42,368 nucleotides of DNA, from contig JADHOL010000015.1 in assembly GCA_016779005.1 (NCBI GenBank), positions 1 through 42,368 on the forward strand. The letters run 5' to 3'. This stretch comes from Alphaproteobacteria bacterium (GTDB lineage: Bacteria; Pseudomonadota; Alphaproteobacteria; Puniceispirillales; Puniceispirillaceae). Of the stretch, positions 35,257 to 42,368 are shown piece by piece. Under the pieces are notes generated by a model. That model searched no databases. It saw only the letters and a list, made by a program, of their open reading frames with translations, and was not told where the DNA came from. Every line of letters starts with the position of its first letter. Positions within the stretch are counted from its first letter, which is position 1. The translations under genes and the position numbers were made by a program.

Positions 35257-36396
35257 ATGAGTGCTCTTAGAGATGATGTTGATCCTGAAGGATTATTGGA
35301 ATTTTCGGTTGTATTTTCGGACCGTTCGCTTAACTCCATGTCTGCTGTTTTCGGCGATGTTATGCGTGATATATCGCGTATCTTAAAACAAGCCTACAAC
35401 GCGGATTCTATGGCCGTTGTGCCAGGCGGCGGTACTTATGGAATGGAAGCCATTGCAAGACAATTTGCATCTAATAAATCAGCGCTTATTATCCGAAATG
35501 GCTGGTTCTCTTATCGTTGGTCGCAAATTCTGGATGCCGGCGACATTGCCAAGACGCAAACAATTATTAAAGCCTCTCAATTATCAGACGAACCAACCTC
35601 GCCTTTTGCCCCTGCTTCCCTAGAAAAAATCAAAGCCGAAATCACAAAACAAAAACCAGACATTGTGTTCTGCCCTCACGTTGAAACTTCAGCTGGAATA
35701 GTAGTACCCGATAGCTTTATTAAGCAAGTATCAGACGCAGTGCATGAAGTGGGTGGTTTGTTCGTTTTGGATTGTGTGGCAAGCGGGACTTTGTTTGTAG
35801 ATATGCAAGCAACTGGTGTTGATGTATTGCTAACCGCCCCACAAAAGGGTTGGAGCGCAAGCCCATGTGCCGCCGCTGTTATGATGTCCGCTCGTGGGCG
35901 CGAGATACTAAATACAACCAAAAGCTCCAGTTTTGCTAATGATTTGAAAAAATGGACTGAAATAATGGAGATTTATGAGTCTGGCAAGCATGCTTATCAC
36001 GCAACCATGCCAACAGATTCGCTTCGCCTTTTCAGGGATGCCTTGATTGAGACAGAATCCTTTGGATTAGAAGCTATCAAAAATGCGCAAATCGAACTCG
36101 GGCGTAGATGCCGCGAAGTTGTTGAGCGTTATGGTTATCATTCTGTAGCTGCAGATGACTATAAAGCGCCTAGCGTGATTGTAAGCTATACAGACGATAT
36201 TGATATCAAAACTGGCAAGAAGTTTATGCAAGCAGGAATGCAGGTTGCAGCAGGTGTTCCGCTGGAATGCGGGGAGCCAGAAGGCTTTTCCACTTTTAGA
36301 ATAGGTCTATTTGGTTTGGATAAATTAACAGATATAGACAGAACGGTTGCAAATCTGGAGAAAACTCTGGAAGCGGTTAGAGGCCAGAATTCCTAA
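35257..36396 (+). CDS. Class V PLP-dependent aminotransferase
   Basis: The 379-residue protein belongs to aminotransferase class V (alanine-glyoxylate, serine-glyoxylate and 2-aminoethylphosphonate-pyruvate transaminases). It has VVPGGGTYGMEAIARQF, CPHVETSAGIVVPD, the aspartate in FVLDCVASG, and the PLP lysine in TAPQKGWSASPCAA. The start at 35257 was chosen because GAGG lies six bases upstream; an ATG one codon earlier is only three bases away. No phosphonatase or phosphonate transporter is nearby, which argues against a phosphonate pathway, but the substrate pair cannot be decided. It probably has its own promoter with the palindrome upstream. Confidence 0.88.
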   Translation: MSALRDDVDPEGLLEFSVVFSDRSLNSMSAVFGDVMRDISRILKQAYNADSMAVVPGGGTYGMEAIARQFASNKSALIIRNGWFSYRWSQILDAGDIAKTQTIIKASQLSDEPTSPFAPASLEKIKAEITKQKPDIVFCPHVETSAGIVVPDSFIKQVSDAVHEVGGLFVLDCVASGTLFVDMQATGVDVLLTAPQKGWSASPCAAAVMMSARGREILNTTKSSSFANDLKKWTEIMEIYESGKHAYHATMPTDSLRLFRDALIETESFGLEAIKNAQIELGRRCREVVERYGYHSVAADDYKAPSVIVSYTDDIDIKTGKKFMQAGMQVAAGVPLECGEPEGFSTFRIGLFGLDKLTDIDRTVANLEKTLEAVRGQNS

Positions 36397-36422
36397 TAAC
36401 TGCCAATATTTTAACAGATAAT

Positions 36423-36469
36423 TCCTATTGGTCATTTCCGCTCGTGATAGGCGAAACCGAACAATAGGA
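36423..36469. repeat. Inverted repeat between convergent genes
   Basis: TCCTATTG and CAATAGGA are perfect 8-base arms with a second inner pairing of TTTC-C-GC with GCGAAA. The hairpin has no T-run, so it is a weak terminator candidate for the aminotransferase and the minus-strand AhpD-like gene, or a degraded small repeat. Confidence 0.55.
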
Positions 36470-36494
36470 GCAAACAAAAGGGTTACCTTTTATT

Positions 36495-37142
36495 TTACTT
36501 AACATTGAATTTTTGTTTCGGGAACCGGCCTGCAAACGCTTCTTGTGCATCCAGTGGTAGAACGCCGGTCGCATCCCATTGTTTTTTGTTAAAGTCTGTT
36601 GTTTCCAGCTCTGATCTGAATGTATCATTAAGTCTATTAATCATGTTAAACATGGATGATGCGAGCGTAATCTCAACAATTTCTGCGTCCGAGAAATGCG
36701 CTCTCAAGCTATCCCAAAGTGGGCCATCGTGAAGCGCTTTATTTAACGTCACAGCTTCTGCCCATTCAATGGCTAGTTTTTCCTTAGCCGTAAATGCATC
36801 ACTCTCTTTATATTTATTATCTGCCATAAGCGCTATTTGTTGTTCTGAATAGCCAAGCCCTTGGGCATAAATACTCGTATGGGAAGTGCAATAATTACAC
36901 TCATTCGTCATAGATGTTTTAACGCAGGCCAATCCCCTCAACCCAACATCAGAGCTAGCACCAAGCCCTTCTTGACGAGTTGCCGTAAGGAAGCCTAAAA
37001 ACCATCTTGCAATCTGCGGAGATGTATTAGTAAGTATTTTGAGCAAATTAGAAGATCGCCCTAAAAACATGTTAGAGGCTTCTAATATCTCAGCCTCGCC
37101 GCCTGTCACTTCTTCTGGGTTAACGCCTTGAATACGCTGCAT
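36495..37142 (-). CDS. AhpD-like / carboxymuconolactone decarboxylase family protein (copy 1)
   Basis: The 215-residue all-helical protein has the AhpD active-site pattern in ECNYCTSHTS (Cys82, Cys85, His88), the redox pair of alkylhydroperoxidase-type proteins. Conserved EWAEAVTLNKA and MFNMINRLNDTF follow. The ATG at 37142 has GGAG six bases upstream; the ATG one codon before is too close. It is downstream of the luciferase-like monooxygenase on the same strand (about 100-base gap), so both may be co-transcribed. A paralog lies at 38952 on the other strand. Peroxide reduction is the family role; substrate is unknown. Confidence 0.85.
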   Translation of the reverse strand: MQRIQGVNPEEVTGGEAEILEASNMFLGRSSNLLKILTNTSPQIARWFLGFLTATRQEGLGASSDVGLRGLACVKTSMTNECNYCTSHTSIYAQGLGYSEQQIALMADNKYKESDAFTAKEKLAIEWAEAVTLNKALHDGPLWDSLRAHFSDAEIVEITLASSMFNMINRLNDTFRSELETTDFNKKQWDATGVLPLDAQEAFAGRFPKQKFNVK

Positions 37143-37246
37143 CATTCACTCCTTTATCATATTTCATTTATTTTTTGTTTATTTAGGTTTAGATTAAACG
37201 GGTTTAGCTTCAAAAGCAGCCCTGGAATTATTTATAACGCTATTTT

Positions 37247-38317
37247 TTATAATAAGGGGGCGACTTTTTCAGCAGCGAGAATCATGGAGCGTCTAGATAA
37301 CTCAACATCAGCCCAGTCCATTCCTGCATACATTAAGGTGCCAAATTCTCCCACCTCTTCTTTAAAAGCCTGTAAATCATCTTGCACCTTATCAGGCGTA
37401 CCCCAAATTATCATTTTTTCGCATACATCTTCAAAGGTTACATCCTCATCTGCCTGATTCGCATCAGATTTGAATAAACCGATTTTTCCCATTGCCGAAA
37501 ATTTGGTAAAGAGCTGTTTATAATAAAATACATAGGGGCTATCTGGTCCTAATGCATATTCACGTGCTTTGGCTAAATCATCGGCAACAAACACTGCCTT
37601 GGCAACACGCCAATTAGCGGGGGAAGCCTGCCTATTAACTCTGGCACAGCCTTCAACATATTTTTGCCAGTGAGAGGCAACCCATATAGGCATGATAATA
37701 TCTGCGCTTATGGGATCCCAGCCCCGCGCAGCTGCTTCGCTCACCCCATTAGAAAAGGGCGCAACAGCAGTAACCACAATAGGAGGATGAGGCTGTTGGA
37801 GAGGCTTCGTCATAATCCCCTGCCCTATTTCGGTCATCATGGTGTTTTCTGTTGAAATTTGCCAATATTTTCCAGAAATATTATAAGGGGGATCACGTTG
37901 CCATATTTCCAACACCATATTAATGCCCTCAAGGAACATCTCTGATCTGTCTTGTTGCAATGTGCCAAATAATTCCGCATCAGAAATCAGCCCACCTGGA
38001 GAAATGCCAAAGTTAAAGCGTCCCCCTAGCATATGGTCTAGCATGGCTACTTGACCTGCGATATGCACCGGGTGAAGATTAGGAATATTAACGGTTCCTG
38101 TTCCAAGTCGTATCTGCTTTGTCTGATAAGCAAGCGAGGCCATAAACATACCGCAAGAAGTAATATTCTCTGCGCTATCTGATAAATGCTCACCGGCATA
38201 TGCTTCAACAAATCCAAGCTCATCTGCAAGAATAATAGCCTGCCTGTCTTCCTCTAAACATTGCTGCCAGTCCTTACCGATCGGGTGGACTGGACGTGTA
38301 AAAAAACCTAGCTTCAT
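37247..38317 (-). CDS. LLM-class (luciferase-like) flavin-dependent monooxygenase
   Basis: The 356-residue protein has the bacterial luciferase-like TIM-barrel pattern: MKLGFFTRPVHPIG, AEAYAGEHL-type residues in VEAYAGEHLSDSAEN, IRLGTGTVNIPNLHPVHIAG, MLGGRFNFGISPGG and a C-terminal WGTPDKVQDDLQAFKEEVG. These enzymes use reduced flavin and oxygen to oxidise substrates such as limonene, alkanes, alkanesulfonates or long-chain aldehydes; the substrate is open. The ATG at 38317 has GGGGAG seven bases upstream. A flavin reductase is not encoded beside it. It is upstream of the AhpD-like gene and divergent from the YwqK-like gene. Confidence 0.88.
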   Translation of the reverse strand: MKLGFFTRPVHPIGKDWQQCLEEDRQAIILADELGFVEAYAGEHLSDSAENITSCGMFMASLAYQTKQIRLGTGTVNIPNLHPVHIAGQVAMLDHMLGGRFNFGISPGGLISDAELFGTLQQDRSEMFLEGINMVLEIWQRDPPYNISGKYWQISTENTMMTEIGQGIMTKPLQQPHPPIVVTAVAPFSNGVSEAAARGWDPISADIIMPIWVASHWQKYVEGCARVNRQASPANWRVAKAVFVADDLAKAREYALGPDSPYVFYYKQLFTKFSAMGKIGLFKSDANQADEDVTFEDVCEKMIIWGTPDKVQDDLQAFKEEVGEFGTLMYAGMDWADVELSRRSMILAAEKVAPLL

Positions 38318-38501
38318 TAATAATCTCCCCTGCATAATTCTGCCCTAGGATTATCTGATAGCCAAGCCATAGTTTTAATTTTTACTTAAAAAGCATTATT
38401 TCATGATGCGTATTTTAGGTAAAACTACGGATACAGGTTAGCCGTTGACACCCCTTGGCTCTATTGCGCACTATAAATTAGTTTTTCATCAAGGAATGGT
38501 T

Positions 38502-38936
38502 ATGCATTTATTAATAAAATTAGCGGTGCTGTCGGTTTTAACTCTTTTTTTCGTGGTGGGGATTATTTCAATCTCACAGTCGGAGACTATTGATGACCTC
38601 GTTGAAAGAGAAGCGCTATTCTATCTTAAATTCACAGACACACCCTTCAGTGGTGAATTAGAAGGAATCCAACAAGGCCGGATTTCTGAAGGAAAAAAAC
38701 AAGGTTCTTGGTTGGCATTTTGGCTTACCGGTCAGCTCAAAAGCAAAGGGGATTATATAGATGGCAAAAAAACAGGTCCTTGGCTTTTATTCTATACGAA
38801 TGGCCAGCTTATGAGTAAGGGAGACTACTTGGAGGATTTAGAAGATGGTGACTGGCTATACTATTTTCGAGATGGAACCATCAACCAACAAAGCTCTGGC
38901 AATTATAAAGATGGCAAAAAGCTGAATTCAAATTAA
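38502..38936 (+). CDS. Membrane-anchored YwqK/MORN-like repeat protein
   Basis: The 144-residue protein begins with a hydrophobic segment (about residues 4-28) that is a signal anchor or signal peptide. The rest consists of three to four repeats of the type G-x-W-x-x-(F/Y)-x-x-x-G-x-L-x-x-K-G-x-Y-x-x-G-K-K, the MORN variant of the YwqK family. The ATG at 38502 has AAGGA six bases upstream. YwqK-like proteins are annotated as antitoxins in some databases, but there is no toxin gene here. The role is unknown; MORN-type repeats may bind membrane or cell-wall components. Confidence 0.75.
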   Translation: MHLLIKLAVLSVLTLFFVVGIISISQSETIDDLVEREALFYLKFTDTPFSGELEGIQQGRISEGKKQGSWLAFWLTGQLKSKGDYIDGKKTGPWLLFYTNGQLMSKGDYLEDLEDGDWLYYFRDGTINQQSSGNYKDGKKLNSN

Positions 38937-38951
38937 AAAAGGGGAAAGCGT

Positions 38952-39605
38952 GTGACACGAATAACTAAAATTCAAAAAGATACATTAAATCCGAAATTTA
39001 ACGAATTTTATTCTGCCGTGGAGAATTTACTTGGAAGAGTACCAAATTTTTATAAAACATTCAGCAACTCGCCTTTTCTTGCTATGGCGTTTTTGCCAAT
39101 CAACGCGCTTGCGCAGCGCGAATGGCAAGGAACAAACATAAGCGGAAAAATAAAAGAGCTTATCGTTATTAAAACAAGCCATACAAATGGATGCAAATAT
39201 TGCTATGCGCATAATACCTCATTGGGCAGGGCAGCAGGGATAAGTGATGCGCAAATAAAGGCAATTTCCTTAAACGAATACGCTAACTCTTCCCTTTTTG
39301 AGCAAGAAGAAGTGCTCGCACTTAAATGGGCTGAGGCTGTAACACTCAATAAAGCAGCCAAAGACGATACATTATTTAATGAATTAAAATCCTGCTATAC
39401 GGAAACTCAAATCGCTGAAATGACAATCTTGTGCGCTATGTTTAATATGATAAACAGAATAAATGATTCCCTTGATGTAGACCTAGAAGACACAACCGAA
39501 ATAGATAAGATTCAAAGATCACTTGTTTTGGAGCCAAAGAAAATGACACATTATTTAACGTGGCTATCTAATTTTTGGCAAAGAGAATATCCAACTGGAA
39601 CCTAA
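38952..39605 (+). CDS. AhpD-like / carboxymuconolactone decarboxylase family protein (copy 2)
   Basis: The 217-residue protein has the redox motif GCKYCYAHN (Cys81, Cys84, His87) and shares WAEAVTLNKA and MFNMINRIND with copy 1 at 36495, so the two are paralogs. It starts at a GTG preceded by a GGGG-rich ribosome binding site and follows the YwqK-like gene by 15 bases, so both are likely co-transcribed. The C-terminus (TWLSNFWQREYP) differs from copy 1. The family includes peroxidases and a decarboxylase; function here is inferred as redox. Confidence 0.83.
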   Translation: MTRITKIQKDTLNPKFNEFYSAVENLLGRVPNFYKTFSNSPFLAMAFLPINALAQREWQGTNISGKIKELIVIKTSHTNGCKYCYAHNTSLGRAAGISDAQIKAISLNEYANSSLFEQEEVLALKWAEAVTLNKAAKDDTLFNELKSCYTETQIAEMTILCAMFNMINRINDSLDVDLEDTTEIDKIQRSLVLEPKKMTHYLTWLSNFWQREYPTGT

Positions 39606-39684
39606 AATAGACGGCTCTGCTTTCTTGAAATTTTATATGCTCAGAAATCAGAAGAAAAACAGTAATTAAGAAGAGAATATAATC

Positions 39685-40005
39685 ATGCACGTAAATGTTA
39701 CAATCCAAACGTTTAAAACTGAAAATGAGTTAGAACTTAGCGTTATGCGTTGGGATAAAATAAAAAACGAATTCATGCCCAAATTCAAAGAAATGGGTCT
39801 TGTTCGATACACAACGAGCCGAATTTTAAGCGACCGGAATAAATTTCAACTTAGTCATATTTTCGAATATAAAAACAATGAATCGGCCCAAAATTGTATC
39901 CCCATTTGGGGGGAGATAGAACGAAAATGGAGTGAAAAAATAGAAAACACAACAACAAGCTATCGTGGAAAAATGATGGATCGTTTTGATTTCGAAGAAA
40001 AATAA
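39685..40005 (+). CDS. Unknown protein, 106 residues
   Basis: I do not recognise the family. The product is polar, without signal peptide or membrane segment. An N-terminal strand-like MHVNVTIQTFKTENELELSV is followed by a helix and then a strand region (MGLVRYTTSRILSDRNKFQL, SHIFEYKNN), which is a layout seen in dimeric alpha/beta-barrel (ABM/stress-responsive) proteins. That fold guess is inference only. It lies three bases before the next gene and shares its transcript. Confidence 0.6.
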   Translation: MHVNVTIQTFKTENELELSVMRWDKIKNEFMPKFKEMGLVRYTTSRILSDRNKFQLSHIFEYKNNESAQNCIPIWGEIERKWSEKIENTTTSYRGKMMDRFDFEEK

Positions 40006-40008
40006 TAA

Positions 40009-40488
40009 ATGCCCCTTTTTTCAAGATATATACTCGCACTTATTATTGGCTTATTTAGTGCTTCAGCCGCAGTTTCAGCATCTAAAGCGGATATAAACGC
40101 AACCGGCGTGATCTGCGGATTAGAGGATGGCTATGACTATGGATATTCCTTCACTAATGAGGAGGTATTACGTTATACCTTTATTGTTACGGATGATAAA
40201 ATACTACCCAATATAAAGCCGCTAGGCCCTTTTACCGATAAGTCAGATTATATTGAATGGAATGTCCATTTTTCTAATACAACTTTCTGGTTTAGGCTTA
40301 ATTTAGCCACACTAATCCTCACGACACAAAGCGAAGAAGCTAATTTAAAGTTTAACCATCAATGCGAAATCTATGAATTAACGCAATGGAATAGAGAATT
40401 ATCAGAACTAGAACACTTATATCAAAGCGAATATGACACATATCTTGAATTTAGTGATGAATATAACAAAAGCTTGAAACACTATTAA
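40009..40488 (+). CDS. Exported protein, unknown
   Basis: The 159-residue product has a signal peptide (about residues 1-24, LALIIGLFSASAAVSASK) and a mature part with two cysteines (VICGLED and HQCEIYEL) that could form a disulfide. The rest is rich in Tyr, Asp and Asn and ends in a helix. It should be periplasmic or outer-membrane associated. No family is recognised. It follows the 106-residue gene after three bases. Confidence 0.65.
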   Translation: MPLFSRYILALIIGLFSASAAVSASKADINATGVICGLEDGYDYGYSFTNEEVLRYTFIVTDDKILPNIKPLGPFTDKSDYIEWNVHFSNTTFWFRLNLATLILTTQSEEANLKFNHQCEIYELTQWNRELSELEHLYQSEYDTYLEFSDEYNKSLKHY

Positions 40489-40584
40489 ACAGCGCACTAC
40501 AAATAACGCCAATAACCATAAGCTATTCGCACGCCCCTAACATATAGACAAAGCAGTCTGCAATTATTCTGTTTTATAGCAGTT

Positions 40585-40956
40585 CTATTTTTTCTTTATT
40601 GGTATAACAAAACTTGCGGGATATTCCCTGTGTTTATCAGTGATTGCATCTGTAATTCCGAAATCAATAAAAACAGCACTCGCTACTATCTTGCCACCCA
40701 TCGTACTAGGGACTGACGCATTGGCAGTTCTGCCATCCTCTGTAGTACATCTGAGAATTAAGTTATCATCGCTTCGCCTAATCAATGGAGAACTCGGGAT
40801 TTCAACATCCATCGACATTCTTTTGTTGCTTACAAAGCATTCACCAGAACTCCCATCGCTAAAAGACAATGCAACAGGTACATATGCGTCATTTATAATG
40901 GATGCACAGCTGGTTAATGCAGGAATAAGCAAAGAGATAAAGAATAGCTTCTTCAT
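40585..40956 (-). CDS. Predicted lipoprotein, unknown
   Basis: From the ATG at 40956 the 123-residue product begins MKKLFFISLLIPALTSCASI, a lipoprotein signal with lipobox LTSC (Cys17). The mature part carries two further cysteines (SGECFVS and ILRCTTED), a probable disulfide. The frame stays open upstream to 41034, but those residues come from reading the tRNA-Val fragment and are an artefact. It is the last host-side gene before the attachment site. Function is unknown. Confidence 0.72.
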   Translation of the reverse strand: MKKLFFISLLIPALTSCASIINDAYVPVALSFSDGSSGECFVSNKRMSMDVEIPSSPLIRRSDDNLILRCTTEDGRTANASVPSTMGGKIVASAVFIDFGITDAITDKHREYPASFVIPIKKK

Positions 40957-40997
40957 GATAACAACCTGTCTATTGGATCTAACTTTTAAAAAAATAA

Positions 40998-41051
40998 TGG
41001 TGGAGCGTACTGGGATTGAACCAGTGACCCCCACGATGTCAACGTGGTGCT
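40998..41051 (-). mobile_element. tRNA-Val(GAC) 3' fragment: attachment site of an integrated element
   Basis: On the minus strand the sequence has the anticodon arm CCACG-TTGACAT-CGTGG (anticodon GAC), a variable loop, the T-arm ACTGG-TTCAATC-CCAGT, ACGCTCC, a discriminator A and CCA. Upstream only a few bases of the D-arm (AGCA) can be recognised, after which A/T-rich sequence begins; the partner acceptor strand GGAGCGT is missing. Integrases that use tRNA 3' ends leave such a fragment at the far end of the inserted element, so the element lies to the right (positions above 41051). Confidence 0.85.
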
Positions 41052-41177
41052 AAACTTTATAAGCTTTCATAAATTAGTTATATAAATCAATAATTTAATA
41101 TGTTTTAATATATTAGCAGAACATTTGTGTCGACACTATGTCTACATCAAAGCGAAAAACCTGATTTTTCCACTCTC

Positions 41178-41480
41178 TCAGGAAGCCTCTGCTTTCCTTG
41201 CATCTACAACCTTCCGAACACCCTCCAGAGCGTCTATAAAGCTCGATGAGCCGTCCGTAGTTATTTCCTGCTTCGGCTTCCCCCAACCCCTGTCTAGAAG
41301 CGCCTGTGCGGCTGTGCCGCGTATTCGCTCGCTCTTGCCACTACGCATAAGTTCTACTAGCGTCTCTATTGCTTCTAGCGTGTAACTGCGGACTAACTCA
41401 GCTACCTTATGTTCATCTTTAGGTCTGCCGCCAGCATTGCCTGTGTGACCAGCTACAAATTGTCCGAGTGCGTTTCGCAT
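41178..41480 (-). CDS. DUF5681-like phage protein (terminase-associated)
   Basis: The 100-residue product has the DUF5681 pattern at the N-terminus (GQFVAGHTGNAGGRPKDEHK, compare K-F-x-x-G-x-S-G-N-P-x-G-R-P-K), then an amphipathic helical part ending AAQALLDRGWGKPKQEI, common in proteins beside phage terminases. The G+C content is visibly higher than in the preceding chromosome, which supports transfer. The gene is 126 bases inside the attachment fragment. It may be a small-terminase-like protein; no large terminase is in the window. Confidence 0.75.
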   Translation of the reverse strand: MRNALGQFVAGHTGNAGGRPKDEHKVAELVRSYTLEAIETLVELMRSGKSERIRGTAAQALLDRGWGKPKQEITTDGSSSFIDALEGVRKVVDARKAEAS

Positions 41481-41529
41481 TGACTCTCCTATTTCTGTTT
41501 GGTCAAATTATACCAATGTTAATCAAGAG

Positions 41530-41718
41530 ATGAAACCCATGCATACCATCATAAAAATCGCATTTGTATCCGTTCTCGCCCTGTTTGCTATCGCGTGGCT
41601 GGTTAGTATTTCTTCGGCTAAAACATGAACTGTCACAGAAAATAATGGAAACGAGTGTAAATTTACAACTGAAGAAGACAAAACAAACGAATGGGTTGAG
41701 GTGCAACAATGTATATAA
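41530..41718 (+). pseudogene. Small exported-peptide gene with in-frame TGA (copy 1)
   Basis: The frame reads MKPMHTIIKIAFVSVLALFA, IAWLVSISSAKT, then TGA (41626-41628), and continues in the same frame for 29 more codons (TVTENNGNECKFTTEEDKTN, EWVEVQQCI) to TAA. The N-terminus is a signal peptide nearly identical to copy 2 at 42129, and the post-stop GNE aligns with the same residues there, so the TGA interrupts what was coding. The cysteine pair after the stop would suit a secreted mature part. A sequencing error or readthrough is possible; no selenocysteine element was seen. The tail contains the ribosome binding site of the next gene. Confidence 0.55.
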
Positions 41719-42065
41719 GAATTTTTAAAATTGTTTTTAAGGACGAGACCTCAAAAAACATGGTTATGGTTTATGGCAATCATGAATTTAATAAAAAAGG
41801 ATTTGAAGACCATGGAATACTCGGAAAATTCTGGGTAAACCAATCTACAACTAACGCAAGTTTAATAATAATTTATCCAAATGAGAAACAATTTAAGCTT
41901 AATGCAAAAGAAAATGGTAAATCCTTCATTGACCTACTTACTAGTCAAGGAAACAAAGTGGAGACGATAGACGGTGAGATGATAAATTCGGGATTTAGTG
42001 AGGCTCTAGAGAGTTTTCTTGAGGCTACAGGAGAAAAACACCCATTTCCACTCCTTGGAAAATAA
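41709..42065 (+). CDS. Unknown island protein, 118 residues
   Basis: No family is recognised. The product is soluble, mixed alpha/beta, starts MYIRIFKIVFKDETSKNMVM and ends in a helix plus GEKHPFPLLGK. No signal peptide or cysteine is present. GAGG lies seven bases before the ATG, inside the tail of the peptide pseudogene, whose stop the frame overlaps; this coupling suggests that the two were once an operon. It lies on the element side of the attachment fragment. Confidence 0.6.
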   Translation: MYIRIFKIVFKDETSKNMVMVYGNHEFNKKGFEDHGILGKFWVNQSTTNASLIIIYPNEKQFKLNAKENGKSFIDLLTSQGNKVETIDGEMINSGFSEALESFLEATGEKHPFPLLGK

Positions 42066-42128
42066 GAAATTATAGCATTATGGGGCATGTTGGATATTGG
42101 AGAATACTTGCCGTTCTAGAGTTTAAAC

Positions 42129-42272
42129 ATGCACACCATCAGAAAAATCGCAGTTGTATCCGTTCTCTCCCTATTTGCTATCGTGGGGCTAGTTAGTATT
42201 TCTAAGGCTGAGGACAGCGGCAACGAAAGAGAAATACAAAAATCTCAATTATTGTTCAGATACAACATGTAA
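42129..42272 (+). CDS. Small exported peptide (copy 2)
   Basis: The 47-residue product begins MHTIRKIAVVSVLSLFAIVG and LVSISKAED, a signal peptide, and has a polar tail of about 20 residues with no cysteine. Its first 81 bases match copy 1 (41539-41619) at 71 positions, so the two are a recent duplication. No clear ribosome binding site precedes it. Its end overlaps by 24 bases the end of a minus-strand gene running off the window. It could be a short remnant of a longer gene. Confidence 0.45.
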   Translation: MHTIRKIAVVSVLSLFAIVGLVSISKAEDSGNEREIQKSQLLFRYNM

Positions 42273-42368
42273 TCGCACTACTCCCCTATCTGCGTTAAGA
42301 ATCATTGGGTTATCCTCATCTTCTGGGATACCATTTAAGATTTTTTGACAGTCGATAAACGCTTTTTC
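42249..42368 (-). CDS. C-terminal end of an unknown minus-strand gene (partial)
   Basis: The minus strand is open from the window edge to TAA at 42251-42249, giving 39 residues that end ILNADRGVVRLHVVSEQ. The first residues are EKAFIDCQKILNGIPEDEDN. No family can be assigned from this fragment. It converges with the small exported-peptide gene. Confidence 0.4.
   Translation of the reverse strand, partial: EKAFIDCQKILNGIPEDEDNPMILNADRGVVRLHVVSEQ

Noticed and set aside
36423..36469. CRISPR or insertion sequence remnant at the inverted repeat
   Set aside because: Only one copy is present, with no flanking target duplication or transposase; it is a hairpin only.
40640..41053. Plus-strand frame of 137 codons over the lipoprotein and tRNA fragment
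   Set aside because: Its C-terminus (VERTGIEPVTPTMSTWC) is the well-known artefact of translating the reverse strand of a tRNA gene; the rest is antisense to the lipoprotein.
41626..41628. TGA read as selenocysteine in the exported-peptide gene
   Set aside because: No selenoprotein genes or a clear SECIS-like hairpin were seen, and the residue lies between a signal peptide and a polar part; a nonsense mutation is simpler.
41503..41709. Minus-strand frame opposite the exported-peptide pseudogene
   Set aside because: The plus strand shows a duplicated signal peptide with a paralog; the minus frame is not preserved at the second copy.

Overview
The window is an A+T-rich stretch of chromosome from an alphaproteobacterium, most likely a free-living marine one. 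The evidence is a CtrA-type cell-cycle regulator, a Shemin-pathway 5-aminolevulinate synthase, a SUF-only Fe-S assembly operon with an Atm1-type exporter, a cysteine-free L32 protein and an alphaproteobacterial NAD-linked formate dehydrogenase. A SAR116-like lineage would fit but is inference. No rRNA operon or CRISPR array was seen.

Layout. 1-832: the end of ctrA and a DUF3553 gene. 948-5473: a two-gene molybdenum formate dehydrogenase (fused NuoE/NuoF-type subunit plus the catalytic alpha subunit). 5611-7938: hemA and hemH. 8052-8429: tRNA-Gly(UCC) and a small CxC-rich protein. 8816-11529: an MFS exporter and an ammonium channel. 11578-17413 (minus strand): fdhD, mobA, kdsD, queA, tgt and queG; fdhD and mobA make and sulfurate the molybdenum cofactor the formate dehydrogenase needs, while queA, tgt and queG are three steps of queuosine tRNA modification. 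17513-18271: NAD kinase. 18306-26810 (minus): a continuous suf operon (small unknown ORF, sufB, sufC, sufD, sufS, sufT, sufA, Atm1-like ABC exporter, alpha/beta hydrolase), with a recognisable promoter overlapped by two operator-like repeats. 27019-30033: hspQ, rpmF, tRNA-Ala(UGC), an Lrp/AsnC regulator and selO. 30148-32679 (minus): an orphan ParA-type ATPase, a single-span membrane protein with a long acidic linker, a small acidic protein and a CoA-binding protein.

32899-40488 is more accessory: a glyoxalase-like protein, a cyclase-family hydrolase, a LysE-type exporter, a secreted coiled-coil protein, a class V aminotransferase, a luciferase-like monooxygenase flanked by two paralogous AhpD-like proteins, a YwqK/MORN-like protein and two unknown proteins.

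40998-42368 is the edge of an integrated element. A 54-base 3' fragment of a tRNA-Val(GAC) gene marks an attachment site. To its right the composition changes and the genes become phage-like or unknown: a terminase-associated DUF5681-like protein, two copies of a small exported-peptide gene (one interrupted by an in-frame TGA), a 118-residue unknown and the tail of another unknown gene.

A further pattern is a 19-base motif shared almost perfectly by the formate dehydrogenase and hemA upstream regions, with a gapped relative upstream of the glyoxalase-like gene. Several genes have clear GGAG-type ribosome binding sites in front of TTG start codons.
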